This document shows, in pieces, positions 50,429-57,978 of a stretch of 64,000 bases of DNA (the first letter of the stretch is position 1; every line of letters starts with the position of its first letter). Under the pieces are notes generated by a model that was not told where the DNA came from, ran no database searches, and saw only the letters and a program-made list of their open reading frames with translations. The stretch is from Bifidobacterium phasiani (GTDB lineage Bacteria; Actinomycetota; Actinomycetes; Actinomycetales; Bifidobacteriaceae), in NCBI RefSeq assembly GCF_019331775.1, contig NZ_JAHBBD010000001.1, forward strand, positions 186,001-250,000. The letters are read 5' to 3'. Made by a program: the position numbers and the translations under genes.

Positions 50429-50658
50429 GCCTGTTCCCTTTTCGCGGTGACGGTGGCCACGCCGCCCGGTGTGAGCGCGCAGGTCAACAGCACGCACCCG
50501 TGACGCAGGTCCGCGCAGCGCTCGCAGACGTCGACGGTGATGGTGGTGTAGTCGGCGAGCGTGTCGCCGTGGCGTACGGTGAGCTTGCCGGTCAGGTGCA
50601 GGGCCTCGCGCTCGTGGTGGATGATGGCGCCGCACAGGTCGCAGTAGACGCGTCTCAT
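50425..50658 (-). CDS. Small zinc-binding phage protein
   Basis: 77 residues. MRRVYCDLCGAIIHHEREALHL and VDVCERCADLRHGC give two CxxC pairs. Part of the ATGA-coupled early gene chain. Function unknown. Confidence 0.7.
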   Translation of the reverse strand: MRRVYCDLCGAIIHHEREALHLTGKLTVRHGDTLADYTTITVDVCERCADLRHGCVLLTCALTPGGVATVTAKREQA

Positions 50659-50969
50659 TCCCCTGCCTCCATGTCCCTCGCCGCGCTGGCGGTCGCCCGG
50701 TATCCGGCGGGCGTGATGGTCACGGTCACCCGTCCGCCCTCGTGGAACGCCATGCGCGCGAGACCGCCGAGCAGGTCGCACGCGTCCCCGGCTGGCGGCA
50801 CGCCCAACAGCCTGGTGATCGCGTCGGCGAGCGCCAGGGCCTCCCTGCGGTCCAGGCCGAGCACCGCGCCGTTGGTGTGGTGGTCGGTGACGGTGATGCG
50901 CTCGCCGGGGATGAGGTGCACGTCCAGGTTGTGGCGGCCCGGACGTGGGATGGTGATGGTATGGGTCAT
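50655..50969 (-). CDS. Hypothetical early phage protein
   Basis: 104 residues. Pattern MTHTITIPRPGRHNLDVHLIPGERITVTDH suggests a small beta domain, followed by ALALADAITRLLG helix. No recognised family. Coupled at both ends. Confidence 0.6.
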   Translation of the reverse strand: MTHTITIPRPGRHNLDVHLIPGERITVTDHHTNGAVLGLDRREALALADAITRLLGVPPAGDACDLLGGLARMAFHEGGRVTVTITPAGYRATASAARDMEAGE

Positions 50970-51031
50970 CGTGTCTCCTCGTCTTCGGTGTTGGTGTGGG
51001 TGGTGGTGTTCCGTATGGCGTTGATGCTCAT
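50966..51031 (-). CDS. 21-residue ORF in the coupled early operon
   Basis: Encodes MSINAIRNTTTHTNTEDEETR. Its ATG overlaps the lipoprotein stop (ATGA) and its own stop overlaps the next start (ATGA), the same spacing as the real genes around it. It may be a genuine small protein or simply a translational relay that lets ribosomes reach the next gene. Confidence 0.5.
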   Translation of the reverse strand: MSINAIRNTTTHTNTEDEETR

Positions 51032-51273
51032 AGGTCGTCGCTCCCGTCCGCGTGAGCCCAGTCGCAGCTCATCGCCTGAAGCCTGCTGCCGGGGTCGAGG
51101 ATGATGCAGTAGACGCGTCGCGTGTCGGACAGGGTGATGGTCACCTCTTTGACATCGAGCGACACGTCCTCGCCGGTCACGTAGTCCTTGGCCGCGGTCG
51201 TTCCGCACGCCGCGAGGGTCAGCACGGCGACGGTGGCGGCGAGCGCGGCTGCTTTTCGTGCGATGCGGGTCAT
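51028..51273 (-). CDS. Prophage lipoprotein
   Basis: 81 residues. Basic start MTRIARKAAALAATVAVLTLAAC with a lipobox ending L-A-A-C, then a ~58-residue exported domain (DVSLDVKEVTITLSDTRRVYCIILDPGS). It would be anchored on the outside of the membrane after Lgt/LspA processing. Phage lipoproteins can block superinfection; here that is an inference. The gene lies in the replication block, coupled to the ParB-like gene. Confidence 0.8.
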   Translation of the reverse strand: MTRIARKAAALAATVAVLTLAACGTTAAKDYVTGEDVSLDVKEVTITLSDTRRVYCIILDPGSRLQAMSCDWAHADGSDDL

Positions 51274-52670
51274 CGGGTTTCCTCCTTGTCGGCGAGCGCC
51301 CGTTGTTCCTGGTCGCTGGTGGGGTATCCGGCGGCGGTGAGCGCGTGGTAGTAGTCGCGCATCAGCGGGGTGGGTTTGGTCCAGTCCGTCCAGGTGATGC
51401 GCGCCTCGATCGCGGCGCACATCAGGCAGGCGAGTTCGGGCAAGGATTCGGTGGTCCGGTTGGCGAGTTCGTCGAGGTTCCGGTCGGTGTCGAGGTGCCA
51501 GACGTTGTCCTTCGGGTCCTTGTCGGTGTCGGGCAGTGGATTGGTGGATCTCATGCGGTTGTAGGACTGGATGCACAGGTCGCGTTGGTCGCATCCCAGG
51601 CCCTGGCACAGGCTTGGGCTGGGGTGCGCGCCGATCAGCAGGAGGCCGGTCAGGTCGACGACCAGGTCGGTCAGCGTGTCGAGGTTGAGTTGGAACACGG
51701 TCCGTCCGATCCACTGTTCGCGCAGTCTCCGGCTGCGTTCGTCCAGTTCCCGGAACGGCCTCTCGCGAGCGCGCCGCTCCAATTGCTCGCGCCGCGTCCG
51801 CTCCCGATACCCCTCGTCGGGCGCATCGGATTCGGCGGCACGGTAGGCGACGACGACGCCATCATCGAACACATGTACGAACAGGCCGTCCGTGTCATGG
51901 TCCAGCGCGTAGTCGCGCCACTGGTCGCGGAACGAATCCTCGACGCCGCTGAACGAACGCGCTATCTCGTAACCGTCCGGCGACATCCAATACCGCTCCA
52001 CGTCCACGGGCAACGACTCCAACCCGAGCCCGCCGACCGCGTCACGCGCCTCGCTCACCCATTTGCGGCGTTCCCGCCTGTCCCGACACCGGTCCAGCCT
52101 CCACGCGAACTCATTGCCACCGGCCGCGCCCGCGAGCTCCTCCTGCGCCTCCAGGTCACCGTCGAACTCCGCGATCGCCTGCAGCTCCGTGAACGACAGC
52201 TGCGCGAAATCCGCACGCGACTCCCTGACCCTGTCGCCGATCCGGGCGATCCTGCGGCGCTCGCGGATGTAGGTCTGGCTGCGGCCGAGCTGGTCGGCGG
52301 TCTGTTGGATGGTGGCGCCGAGTTGGAGCATGCCCTGAATCGCGTCGGCCTCCTCGAGGACGGTGAGCTGTTCGCGTTGGGTGTTCTCGGTGATCATGGC
52401 CTCGAGCTGCTGCAAGGGCGTCAGGTCGAGGATGAACGCCGGGGCTTGTGTGAGTCCGGCCTGTTTGAGGGCGGCGAGGCGCCGGTGTCCGGCGATGACG
52501 CGGTACCGGGTTCCGTGGTGGACGACGCTCAACGGCGACAGGAGCCCGTTGGTCTTGATGCTGGCCGCGAGGTCGGTCAGGTCGCCGATGTGCTTGCGGG
52601 GGTTGTCGGGATGCGGGTCGATCAGGTCCACGGGGATCATGCGGACCTCGCGGGTGGTGTACGTGCTCAT
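51270..52670 (-). CDS. ParB/sulfiredoxin-domain protein
   Basis: 466 residues. N-terminal ParB/Srx nuclease-like domain VDLIDPHPDNPRKHIGDLTDLAASIKTNGLLSPLSVV, RYRVIAGHRRLAALKQAG, then a HTH (TIQQTADQLGRSQTYIRERRRIARI), a charged middle and a Cys-containing C-terminal region. Phage ParB-like proteins act in DNA binding, recombination or late control rather than partitioning. Integrated prophage, no parA. Confidence 0.88.
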   Translation of the reverse strand: MSTYTTREVRMIPVDLIDPHPDNPRKHIGDLTDLAASIKTNGLLSPLSVVHHGTRYRVIAGHRRLAALKQAGLTQAPAFILDLTPLQQLEAMITENTQREQLTVLEEADAIQGMLQLGATIQQTADQLGRSQTYIRERRRIARIGDRVRESRADFAQLSFTELQAIAEFDGDLEAQEELAGAAGGNEFAWRLDRCRDRRERRKWVSEARDAVGGLGLESLPVDVERYWMSPDGYEIARSFSGVEDSFRDQWRDYALDHDTDGLFVHVFDDGVVVAYRAAESDAPDEGYRERTRREQLERRARERPFRELDERSRRLREQWIGRTVFQLNLDTLTDLVVDLTGLLLIGAHPSPSLCQGLGCDQRDLCIQSYNRMRSTNPLPDTDKDPKDNVWHLDTDRNLDELANRTTESLPELACLMCAAIEARITWTDWTKPTPLMRDYYHALTAAGYPTSDQEQRALADKEETR

Positions 52671-52807
52671 CACGCGTTCTCCTTCGTGTCGTAGTCGCTT
52701 TGCCAGTTCTCGTCGTGTTCGATGCATGCGGCGCACAGGCGGGTTTTGATCTGCCAGCTGGTCAGGCAGAGGCCGTCGCAGATGCGGCAGTGTTCGATGT
52801 CGTTCAT
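52670..52807 (-). CDS. Small zinc-binding protein, 45 residues
   Basis: MNDIEHCRICDGLCLTSWQ then RLCAACIEHDENW: two Cys pairs of CxxC type. Too small for a domain name. Starts 4 bp inside the initiator gene's end and runs to the start of the ParB gene. Confidence 0.65.
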   Translation of the reverse strand: MNDIEHCRICDGLCLTSWQIKTRLCAACIEHDENWQSDYDTKENA

Positions 52808-53886
52808 CGTGTCTCCTTCGTGGTTTCGGTTTGGTTGAGTTTGTCGGCGTAGTCCTGGCAGGCGGTCATCCATTCGCTGGGCGCGTAGCCCTGGCGTTCG
52901 TGGCTGTACTGGGTTTCCCGGCCTTTCATGGCCTGTTGGACGTGTTCGCAGTTCCACGAATGCTCATGGCGGCGGATGACGGGCGTGGGTGTGGGTTCGG
53001 GGAGCCATTCCTCCCAGCGGCGTTGGGTGAGCCATTTGGCGAGGCTGGGCGTCTGCCGGCGGAGCGTGGGGTCCTGGTCGCAGGCCCGCGTGTAGCGGAT
53101 CGCGGCGCCGAGCATGCGCCTGGGGTCCACGCTCCCGGCGATGGACTCCCATGCGGTCTCGGCCTGGTCGCGGCGTCCGACGCGGCCCTTGGGGTAGGCG
53201 CCGGCTATCGCGGCCAACGGGTCGGCGAGGATGCGGGCCTCGAGCTCGTCCATGGTCGCGGTCCGCTCGGCGGCTGCTTGCCCGGGCGGCTGGGAGGGGT
53301 TTGGGGAGGATATGGTTCCGGCCACTTGGGGGTTCGGGCAGACGCCGAGCAGGTTCGAAGCAGACCCGGAAGCAGACTCATCGTCCGCTTGCGTCCTGCT
53401 TGGGCTTGTGCCCGCCGTTTGCTCGCCGTCTGCTTGGTTGTCTGCTTGAAGCAGATTCGAAGCAGAACCCTTGTTTTGCTTGGGTTCCGCTTCACGGTCT
53501 GCTTCGTTTCCGCTCGAAGCGGTCTCCCAATCCTGCTCGGAGCGGGCGCCGTGGGAGGCGAGCCCGCCCTTGCGGCCGGCGCGTACCTTGTCCGGGTTTT
53601 TGAAGATGACCGGATCGAAGCCGCCCACGCGGCGCGACTCGTTGATGCGCCACACGCCGTCCGAGACCTCCGCGATCAGGCCCGTGTCCGCGAGCTCGCG
53701 CAATTGCTTCGGGGTGCCGCCGAGCATGCGGACGCGGCGTTTGTCGAACGTGCGGTCGTAGCCGGGCGTCTCGTACAGTTCGCCGCCGACCCACGAGGCG
53801 AGGGTGGCGAACAGGCCGCGCGCGGCCATCGACAGGGATTCGACCTGCGGGGCGCGGTGGAACCCGTCGCTCAAACAGAAATACAT
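52804..53886 (-). CDS. Phage replication initiator-like protein
   Basis: 360 residues. N-terminal winged-helix (LSMAARGLFATLASWVGGELYETPG, RRVRMLGGTPKQLRELADTGLI), a Gln/Asn/Ser/Ala linker (~115-190) and a C-terminal helical domain (DQAETAWESIAG, ACDQDPTLRRQTPSLAKWLTQRRWEEW) as in actinophage replisome organisers. Its linker coincides with the iteron-like repeats, as lambda O does with ori. It would open the origin and load host helicase. Confidence 0.78.
   Translation of the reverse strand: MYFCLSDGFHRAPQVESLSMAARGLFATLASWVGGELYETPGYDRTFDKRRVRMLGGTPKQLRELADTGLIAEVSDGVWRINESRRVGGFDPVIFKNPDKVRAGRKGGLASHGARSEQDWETASSGNEADREAEPKQNKGSASNLLQADNQADGEQTAGTSPSRTQADDESASGSASNLLGVCPNPQVAGTISSPNPSQPPGQAAAERTATMDELEARILADPLAAIAGAYPKGRVGRRDQAETAWESIAGSVDPRRMLGAAIRYTRACDQDPTLRRQTPSLAKWLTQRRWEEWLPEPTPTPVIRRHEHSWNCEHVQQAMKGRETQYSHERQGYAPSEWMTACQDYADKLNQTETTKETR
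53358..53504. other. ori: Candidate replication origin: seven AAGCAGA iterons in the initiator gene
   Basis: AAGCAGA at 53358, 53370, 53449 and 53460 and its complement TCTGCTT at 53429, 53441 and 53498. Three pairs are 11-12 bp apart (one helical turn). Degenerate copies (CCTGCTT, TCCGCTT) fill gaps. The iterons are in the initiator coding sequence, the layout of lambdoid ori. Confidence 0.65.
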
Positions 53887-53907
53887 CGTTGCCCTTTCTC
53901 GATCGGG

Positions 53908-54549
53908 TCAGACGCCGGGCAGCGGCGGCTGGTCGTCCGTGTCCATGAGACGCGTGGCCATGATCCGCACGTTGGTCGAGTCCTCGCTTTTCAGGTTGCC
54001 GGCCTTGTCGTACGCGAACCGTTGCCCGCAGCGCCGGCACCATGCCGGCGACGGGCGCTCGGACAGCAGGCGCGCGGTCACCTCGGGCGGCTGGCGTCCG
54101 GTCACGGTCGGCCACAGGGGCGTGCCGCAGCGCCGGCACACGCTCATGGGCGGCGCGTGCAATACGCGCGCGGGGCGGGCGAACACGAAGCGCATGACCG
54201 TCTCCACGTCCCCGAACACGTCGGGGTGCGCGCGCACGATCTCCTGGATGCGGTCGCCCGCGTCATGCTCGAGATCGGCTTTCAGACGGGCGAACTCGTC
54301 CGGGAAGTAGATCCTGCGCTGCGACGCCCACCAGACGAGCGCCACCGCCTGCGGGTCGGGATACCGGCTGTCCGGGTCCACGTCGACGCGCACCACGGTG
54401 TCCGTGACCTCGCCGGTCTCCAGGTCGAGCCCGTCATGGCGCACGTCGAACCCGATGGCCACCTGCAGGGTGCGCCCCTCGAGATGGTTGAGGATGTGGT
54501 CCGCGGTCCCGGCGTCCATCTCCACGCGCAGCTGATCGTCCTGGGTCAT
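53908..54549 (-). CDS. Hypothetical early protein with C-terminal zinc ribbon
   Basis: 213 residues. N-terminal GTADHILNHLEGRTLQVAIGFDVRHD; ends with CRRCGTPLWP and CRRCGQRFAYDKAG, two CxxC pairs of a zinc ribbon. Located between SSB and initiator genes; likely a replication-associated protein but unnamed. Confidence 0.7.
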   Translation of the reverse strand: MTQDDQLRVEMDAGTADHILNHLEGRTLQVAIGFDVRHDGLDLETGEVTDTVVRVDVDPDSRYPDPQAVALVWWASQRRIYFPDEFARLKADLEHDAGDRIQEIVRAHPDVFGDVETVMRFVFARPARVLHAPPMSVCRRCGTPLWPTVTGRQPPEVTARLLSERPSPAWCRRCGQRFAYDKAGNLKSEDSTNVRIMATRLMDTDDQPPLPGV

Positions 54550-54558
54550 GTCTCCTCC

Positions 54559-55092
54559 TTAGAATTCCGAATCCGTGTCGTCGAACGGCGACTGCACGGG
54601 AGCGCCCCACGGGTCGTCCTCCGCCACCGGCGCCCGGCCTCCGGCCCCGGCGGGCTCGCCGGCGACGGGTGCCGGCGCCGCGGGCTCCGTCCGCATGGGC
54701 GCGAACCCGTTCGCGCGGGGCGCGGGGTTGGTGGTCCTGACCACGGCGGCCTTCGCGTAGCGCAATGACGGGCCGATCTCGTCGACCGTCATCTCGATGA
54801 CGGTGCGCTGGGTGCCGTCGTTCGCCTGGTAGGAGCGCTGCCGCAGCGCGCCCCGCGCGATGACGCGCATGCCCTTCGACAGGCTCGCGGCGCAATGCTC
54901 GGCAAGCTCGCGCCACGCGCTGCAGCGCAGGAACAACGCCTGCCCGTCCTCCCACTGCTGGGACCGGCGGTCGTAGACGCGCGGGGTCGCGGCTATCGTG
55001 AACCCCGCCACGCTCACCCCGCCGGACGTGGCGCGCAGCTCCGGGTCCGCGGTCAGATTGCCGACGATCGTCAGCACGGTCTCTCCGGCCAT
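54559..55092 (-). CDS. ssb: Single-stranded DNA-binding protein
   Basis: 177 residues. OB-fold 1-110 (TVLTIVGNLTADPELRATSGGVSVAGFTIAATPR, FLRCSAWRELAEHCAASLSKGMRVIARGALRQRSY), a Pro/Ala/Gly linker and a C-terminal acidic tail DDTDSEF, similar to but not identical with the host DDDIPF tip, so its interaction with host proteins may be weaker. Works in phage replication. Confidence 0.92.
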   Translation of the reverse strand: MAGETVLTIVGNLTADPELRATSGGVSVAGFTIAATPRVYDRRSQQWEDGQALFLRCSAWRELAEHCAASLSKGMRVIARGALRQRSYQANDGTQRTVIEMTVDEIGPSLRYAKAAVVRTTNPAPRANGFAPMRTEPAAPAPVAGEPAGAGGRAPVAEDDPWGAPVQSPFDDTDSEF

Positions 55093-55340
55093 CACTCCTC
55101 CTCCTTGACCGGCTTGCGTTTCCACAGGCACACGGCCGATATGCTCCTGGCACTCCTGTCGATGACGACCTGCCCCAACCGGGGCGGCAGGATCGTCAAC
55201 GGCCACTGCCGGTTCCTGTTCAACTCCGTGATCGCCTCGTACAGTTCATCGAGCAGGTCGCCCGGCGTCATCCCCACGGCCTCACGCGTCAACGGCCACT
55301 CGAACAGGCTCTCGCCCTCCTCCCGATACCCGTCGCTCAT
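55092..55340 (-). CDS. Small hypothetical early protein
   Basis: 82 residues, acidic N terminus (MSDGYREEGESLFEW) and basic C terminus (CLWKRKPVKEEE). LDELYEAITELNRNRQWPL looks helical. Its last base is shared with the SSB start codon (TGATG-type overlap). No family recognised. Confidence 0.6.
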   Translation of the reverse strand: MSDGYREEGESLFEWPLTREAVGMTPGDLLDELYEAITELNRNRQWPLTILPPRLGQVVIDRSARSISAVCLWKRKPVKEEE

Positions 55341-55543
55341 GCGTCCACCGTCCGATCCCACAGGTGGAAGCCGACCACGCCCACCACGACGCCCGTCACG
55401 AGCACGGCCGCCTCCACGGTGCCGACCACTCCCCTGGACAGGCCGTCCAGCAGCCAGCAGACGGCCCACATGTCCACCGGGACGCTCACGACGCCGGCGA
55501 CCAGGCCGGCGAACCCGATCCGGTCACGCATCCGCCCGCTCAT
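55337..55543 (-). CDS. Small membrane protein
   Basis: 68 residues with two hydrophobic segments (IGFAGLVAGVVSVPVDMWAVCWLL and VEAAVLVTGVVVGVVGFHLW). Early gene, coupled at both ends. May influence host membrane or be an exclusion factor; not assigned. Confidence 0.6.
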   Translation of the reverse strand: MSGRMRDRIGFAGLVAGVVSVPVDMWAVCWLLDGLSRGVVGTVEAAVLVTGVVVGVVGFHLWDRTVDA

Positions 55544-55848
55544 CGCTCCGCCTCCACGTCATGGAGGGGCCTGCGGGCGCCGTCGAACCGCATCATGCTC
55601 GCGCCGCCCAACGTGTACCTGCGGGACGCCAACCCAGCCACGTACAGGTGGGTCAGCCCGTCGCAACGCACCACCTGACCGACCCGATAGGCGACCATCA
55701 ACTCGCCGCCCACATTCGACAGATAGACCACATCCCCCGGCACGACATCCTCGAGATCCGTGATGTCCCGGTAGAACGCGCTCGCCGTCCCCCAGGGATT
55801 CCCGTCCGGGCGTCCGCCCGGTTCGTTTACTGTTGATCGTGACACCAT
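55540..55848 (-). CDS. Hypothetical early protein
   Basis: 102 residues. ITDLEDVVPGDVVYLSNVGGELMVAYRVGQVVRCDGLTHLYVAG suggests a small beta barrel. AAAGGAG precedes ATG 55848. First gene of the coupled early chain after the excisionase-like gene. Confidence 0.6.
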   Translation of the reverse strand: MVSRSTVNEPGGRPDGNPWGTASAFYRDITDLEDVVPGDVVYLSNVGGELMVAYRVGQVVRCDGLTHLYVAGLASRRYTLGGASMMRFDGARRPLHDVEAER

Positions 55849-55997
55849 GACTCCTTTCGTTGCTTGTGGTGTCGGACGCGGCGCCATCGTTTCCTAGGCG
55901 CGGGCGCCGCGTCCCCCCTTGAACCCGGCCGCCGGTGACGAGTCCGACGGCCGGAAACCCCTACATGCCCGTCAGCCCGGTGATGCGGGCACGGTCA

Positions 55998-56237
55998 TCA
56001 TTCCTCCATGCTTCGGATCCACCGGTCCATCGCCTCGCGACTGACCCGACGGCGACCGGGCTTGCCGTCACGGGTCGGAGCACGGAAACTGTCCAGATCG
56101 CCGGTACTGATCGCGTGACGCACGCCGCGTACGTCGAGCGAATACACCTGCGCCGCCTGCTCCGGACTCCAAGCGAGCCGCTCGCCCAACGGGACACGGC
56201 TCGTGTCAGTCGCGTGCGCCACACCTGGAACCGCCAT
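55998..56237 (-). CDS. Helix-turn-helix/excisionase-like protein
   Basis: 79 residues. A MerR/Xis-like wHTH core WSPEQAAQVYSLDVRGVRHAISTGDLDSFRAPTRDGKPGRRRVSREAMDRWIRS. GGAGG precedes ATG 56237. First leftward gene of the early block, where lambda-like phages place cII/xis/early regulators; could be excisionase or an early activator. A GCCGGGCGG/CCGCCCGGC hairpin lies 35-65 bp upstream (56273-56303). Confidence 0.72.
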   Translation of the reverse strand: MAVPGVAHATDTSRVPLGERLAWSPEQAAQVYSLDVRGVRHAISTGDLDSFRAPTRDGKPGRRRVSREAMDRWIRSMEE

Positions 56238-56373
56238 GGCACCCGCCTCCTTCCATATCCGACGATGAAATACGCCGGGCGGCGTTAAGAGAACCGCCCG
56301 GCCCCCTCCTAAACTGGATGGCTACAAGACCCGCGTGGTCCAGACGCGGACCGACCAGATTAGGAGAAGAATC

Positions 56374-57024
56374 ATGGGATCCCTGTCCACATGGAACATC
56401 GGCGATTGGCTCCTGGCCATAATCACGATCTTCTCGTTCGCGTTTTTGATATGGCAGGTCTTGAGAAGCGAATCGATGCTGCCGACCGAAAACATATCGA
56501 TGAAAGTCGCGAAAAACGGGGAAGGCGAAGGCGTGATAACAATCAGGACGTCCTCCGATTTCGCCATGAGAATCGTCGAGCTTTCCCCGATTGACGGATG
56601 CGCGGGAATTCACGATCCACGGCATTCCGGCTATGCTGACTACATAGACAGGGAGAACGGAGACGTGTCCCTGCGCGTTCGACAGACTGGTGAGAAATCC
56701 AGGCTTCTTCTCGTATGGCGTCAACCATCCAAGATTCTTTGCAGGCCTATAGCCTGTGCGAAGCGAATCACCGTGAATCTTCATGATTCGCCTCCTTCCG
56801 CTGAATTCGAAAGTTGGAGATGGAAGCCTTACGCACGGGCAGTTCATCTAGCCAATATGCTGTTCCGTCATCAGTGGTCTGAAGGGTCGTGGATCCGCAG
56901 AGACGGGTACTGGAAAGACTCCCTGCCAGAAAAAGCCGGCCTGTATCCCGGTCGGAATAAATCCAAGGATGAAACTCGAAAGCGTTTCGAATGCCGTCAC
57001 GGATCCCGGATTCGACGTCTTTAA
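56374..57024 (+). CDS. Membrane-anchored phage protein 1 (lysogeny region)
   Basis: 216 residues as open. N-terminal helix WLLAIITIFSFAFLIWQVL then a beta-rich part (VITIRTSSDFAMRIVEL, VSLRVRQTGEKSRLLLVW). GGAG precedes ATG 56374. The last ~80 codons overlap a minus-strand ORF, so the true end of one of them is uncertain. Same TM-plus-beta plan as the next plus-strand gene, suggesting related function in the lysogen. No known family. Confidence 0.65.
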   Translation: MGSLSTWNIGDWLLAIITIFSFAFLIWQVLRSESMLPTENISMKVAKNGEGEGVITIRTSSDFAMRIVELSPIDGCAGIHDPRHSGYADYIDRENGDVSLRVRQTGEKSRLLLVWRQPSKILCRPIACAKRITVNLHDSPPSAEFESWRWKPYARAVHLANMLFRHQWSEGSWIRRDGYWKDSLPEKAGLYPGRNKSKDETRKRFECRHGSRIRRL

Positions 57025-57109
57025 GTTCACTGCGAATCAACGCAATCCACAGGATCAATGTCACGATGCTCAACGTCTGGAACAGGTCGATGATGGTCTG
57101 AAGACTCAT
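56768..57109 (-). CDS. Antisense small membrane protein ORF
   Basis: 113 residues. MSLQTIIDLFQTLSIVTLILWIALIRSEL is a credible N-terminal TM helix, and the rest is mixed. It overlaps plus-strand gene 1 by 257 bp in antisense. GGAAGTGAG lies before the ATG. Either this or the end of the plus-strand gene may not be translated. Confidence 0.4.
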   Translation of the reverse strand: MSLQTIIDLFQTLSIVTLILWIALIRSELKDVESGIRDGIRNAFEFHPWIYSDRDTGRLFLAGSLSSTRLCGSTTLQTTDDGTAYWLDELPVRKASISNFRIQRKEANHEDSR

Positions 57110-57978
57110 AACTCACTTCCGGCAACACTTAGAATCGGATTCATGATGAATTGGTTCGCCTCGCATGGGATCGAGCTTGCGATGTTCCTGGTCACGCTCG
57201 TCGTGACCGTCGTCGGATGGATTACCGAGCACGTGAGCGCCAAACGTCTTGACGCGGAGCGCAGGAACGACATCGACCTGCTCACCAGACAGGTGAACGC
57301 CCTGCAGACGCAGGCCGAAAGCCTCCGGGAACAGACCGACATGCAACGAGCCGAATACGACAAGCCACCGTTCTCCGATGCCGAATGGGTAACCGGCTCC
57401 ATACGGCGGGTGCGAATCACCGGGCCGAGACGCGTGCATGTGGAATCGGTATCCGACGTCAGCGGCGCATCGTATGTTTTCCGGGTACTCACCAAGGTCC
57501 CGGACGACTTTGAGCCAACGGAGACCATCGAGTATGTGAGCGGCCCCGGCCCCATCGAGTTCCGCTGGCGCTGGGCCGATGACCCCGACATGGAATTGAG
57601 AAGCATCCGCAAGGTCGCATACAAGCCCCGAGGGTGATTCCCCGAAGCCGTCCGATACCCCTCGGCTACCCCGTTGATATAAATCCATGCGTCATCGAAC
57701 GTGTACGGCCCGGAAGTGGAATTCCCGACAGCGACGTCGAAATAACCGCGTTGAAGCACGCCTTCAACTCGATATTCGGCCGTCAGCACACGAATGTCGG
57801 GACCGCCATCGGCTTTGACCGCGGCGCAATGCCACATCAGACGTTTGAGATCGCCGACAGGACCGTGTTCGGAAGGAATCTTCTTGTCCATCCCAGTAAC
57901 CCCGTCGCCGAAATCCACACGTTCAAGATTCTCGCCCGGAATCCATTCCCGACGGTCGGCATGGCTCATGCGTTTCAT
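57106..57978 (-). CDS. Hypothetical protein in the lysogeny operon, 3' half antisense to gene 2
   Basis: 290 residues as open. The first ~115 (HADRREWIPGENLERVDFGDGV, VLTAEYRVEGVLQRGYFDVAVG, YTFDDAWIYINGVAEGYR) look like a real protein; the last ~175 are Ser/Arg-rich and lie opposite plus-strand gene 2. GGAGGGG precedes ATG 57978, sharing a base with the HTH stop (TGATG). The 3' half may not be under selection. Confidence 0.5.
   Translation of the reverse strand: MKRMSHADRREWIPGENLERVDFGDGVTGMDKKIPSEHGPVGDLKRLMWHCAAVKADGGPDIRVLTAEYRVEGVLQRGYFDVAVGNSTSGPYTFDDAWIYINGVAEGYRTASGNHPRGLYATLRMLLNSMSGSSAQRQRNSMGPGPLTYSMVSVGSKSSGTLVSTRKTYDAPLTSDTDSTCTRLGPVIRTRRMEPVTHSASENGGLSYSARCMSVCSRRLSACVCRAFTCLVSRSMSFLRSASRRLALTCSVIHPTTVTTSVTRNIASSIPCEANQFIMNPILSVAGSEL
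57143..57637 (+). CDS. Membrane-anchored phage protein 2 (lysogeny region)
   Basis: 164 residues. N-terminal TM (MFLVTLVVTVVGWITEHV), a coiled-coil stalk (DIDLLTRQVNALQTQAESLREQ) and a beta domain RVRITGPRRVHVESVSDVSG ... PIEFRWRW. ATG 57143 (or 57146) has only a weak Shine-Dalgarno. Shares its layout with gene 1. Possibly a lysogenic conversion or exclusion pair, not proven. Confidence 0.68.
   Translation: MMNWFASHGIELAMFLVTLVVTVVGWITEHVSAKRLDAERRNDIDLLTRQVNALQTQAESLREQTDMQRAEYDKPPFSDAEWVTGSIRRVRITGPRRVHVESVSDVSGASYVFRVLTKVPDDFEPTETIEYVSGPGPIEFRWRWADDPDMELRSIRKVAYKPRG

Noticed and set aside
51270..52670. Plasmid-type partition system (ParB)
   Set aside because: No ParA gene or parS-like repeats are seen, and the element is integrated. 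ParB-domain proteins are frequent in phage early regions for other roles.
56206..56784. Minus-strand ORF starting MKIHGDSLRTGYRP with a strong Shine-Dalgarno
   Set aside because: It runs antisense through the well-structured N-terminal half of the plus-strand membrane protein and into the excisionase-like gene in another frame; composition becomes Arg/Gly/Ser-rich. Noted because of its GGAAGGAGG site, but not supported as a gene.
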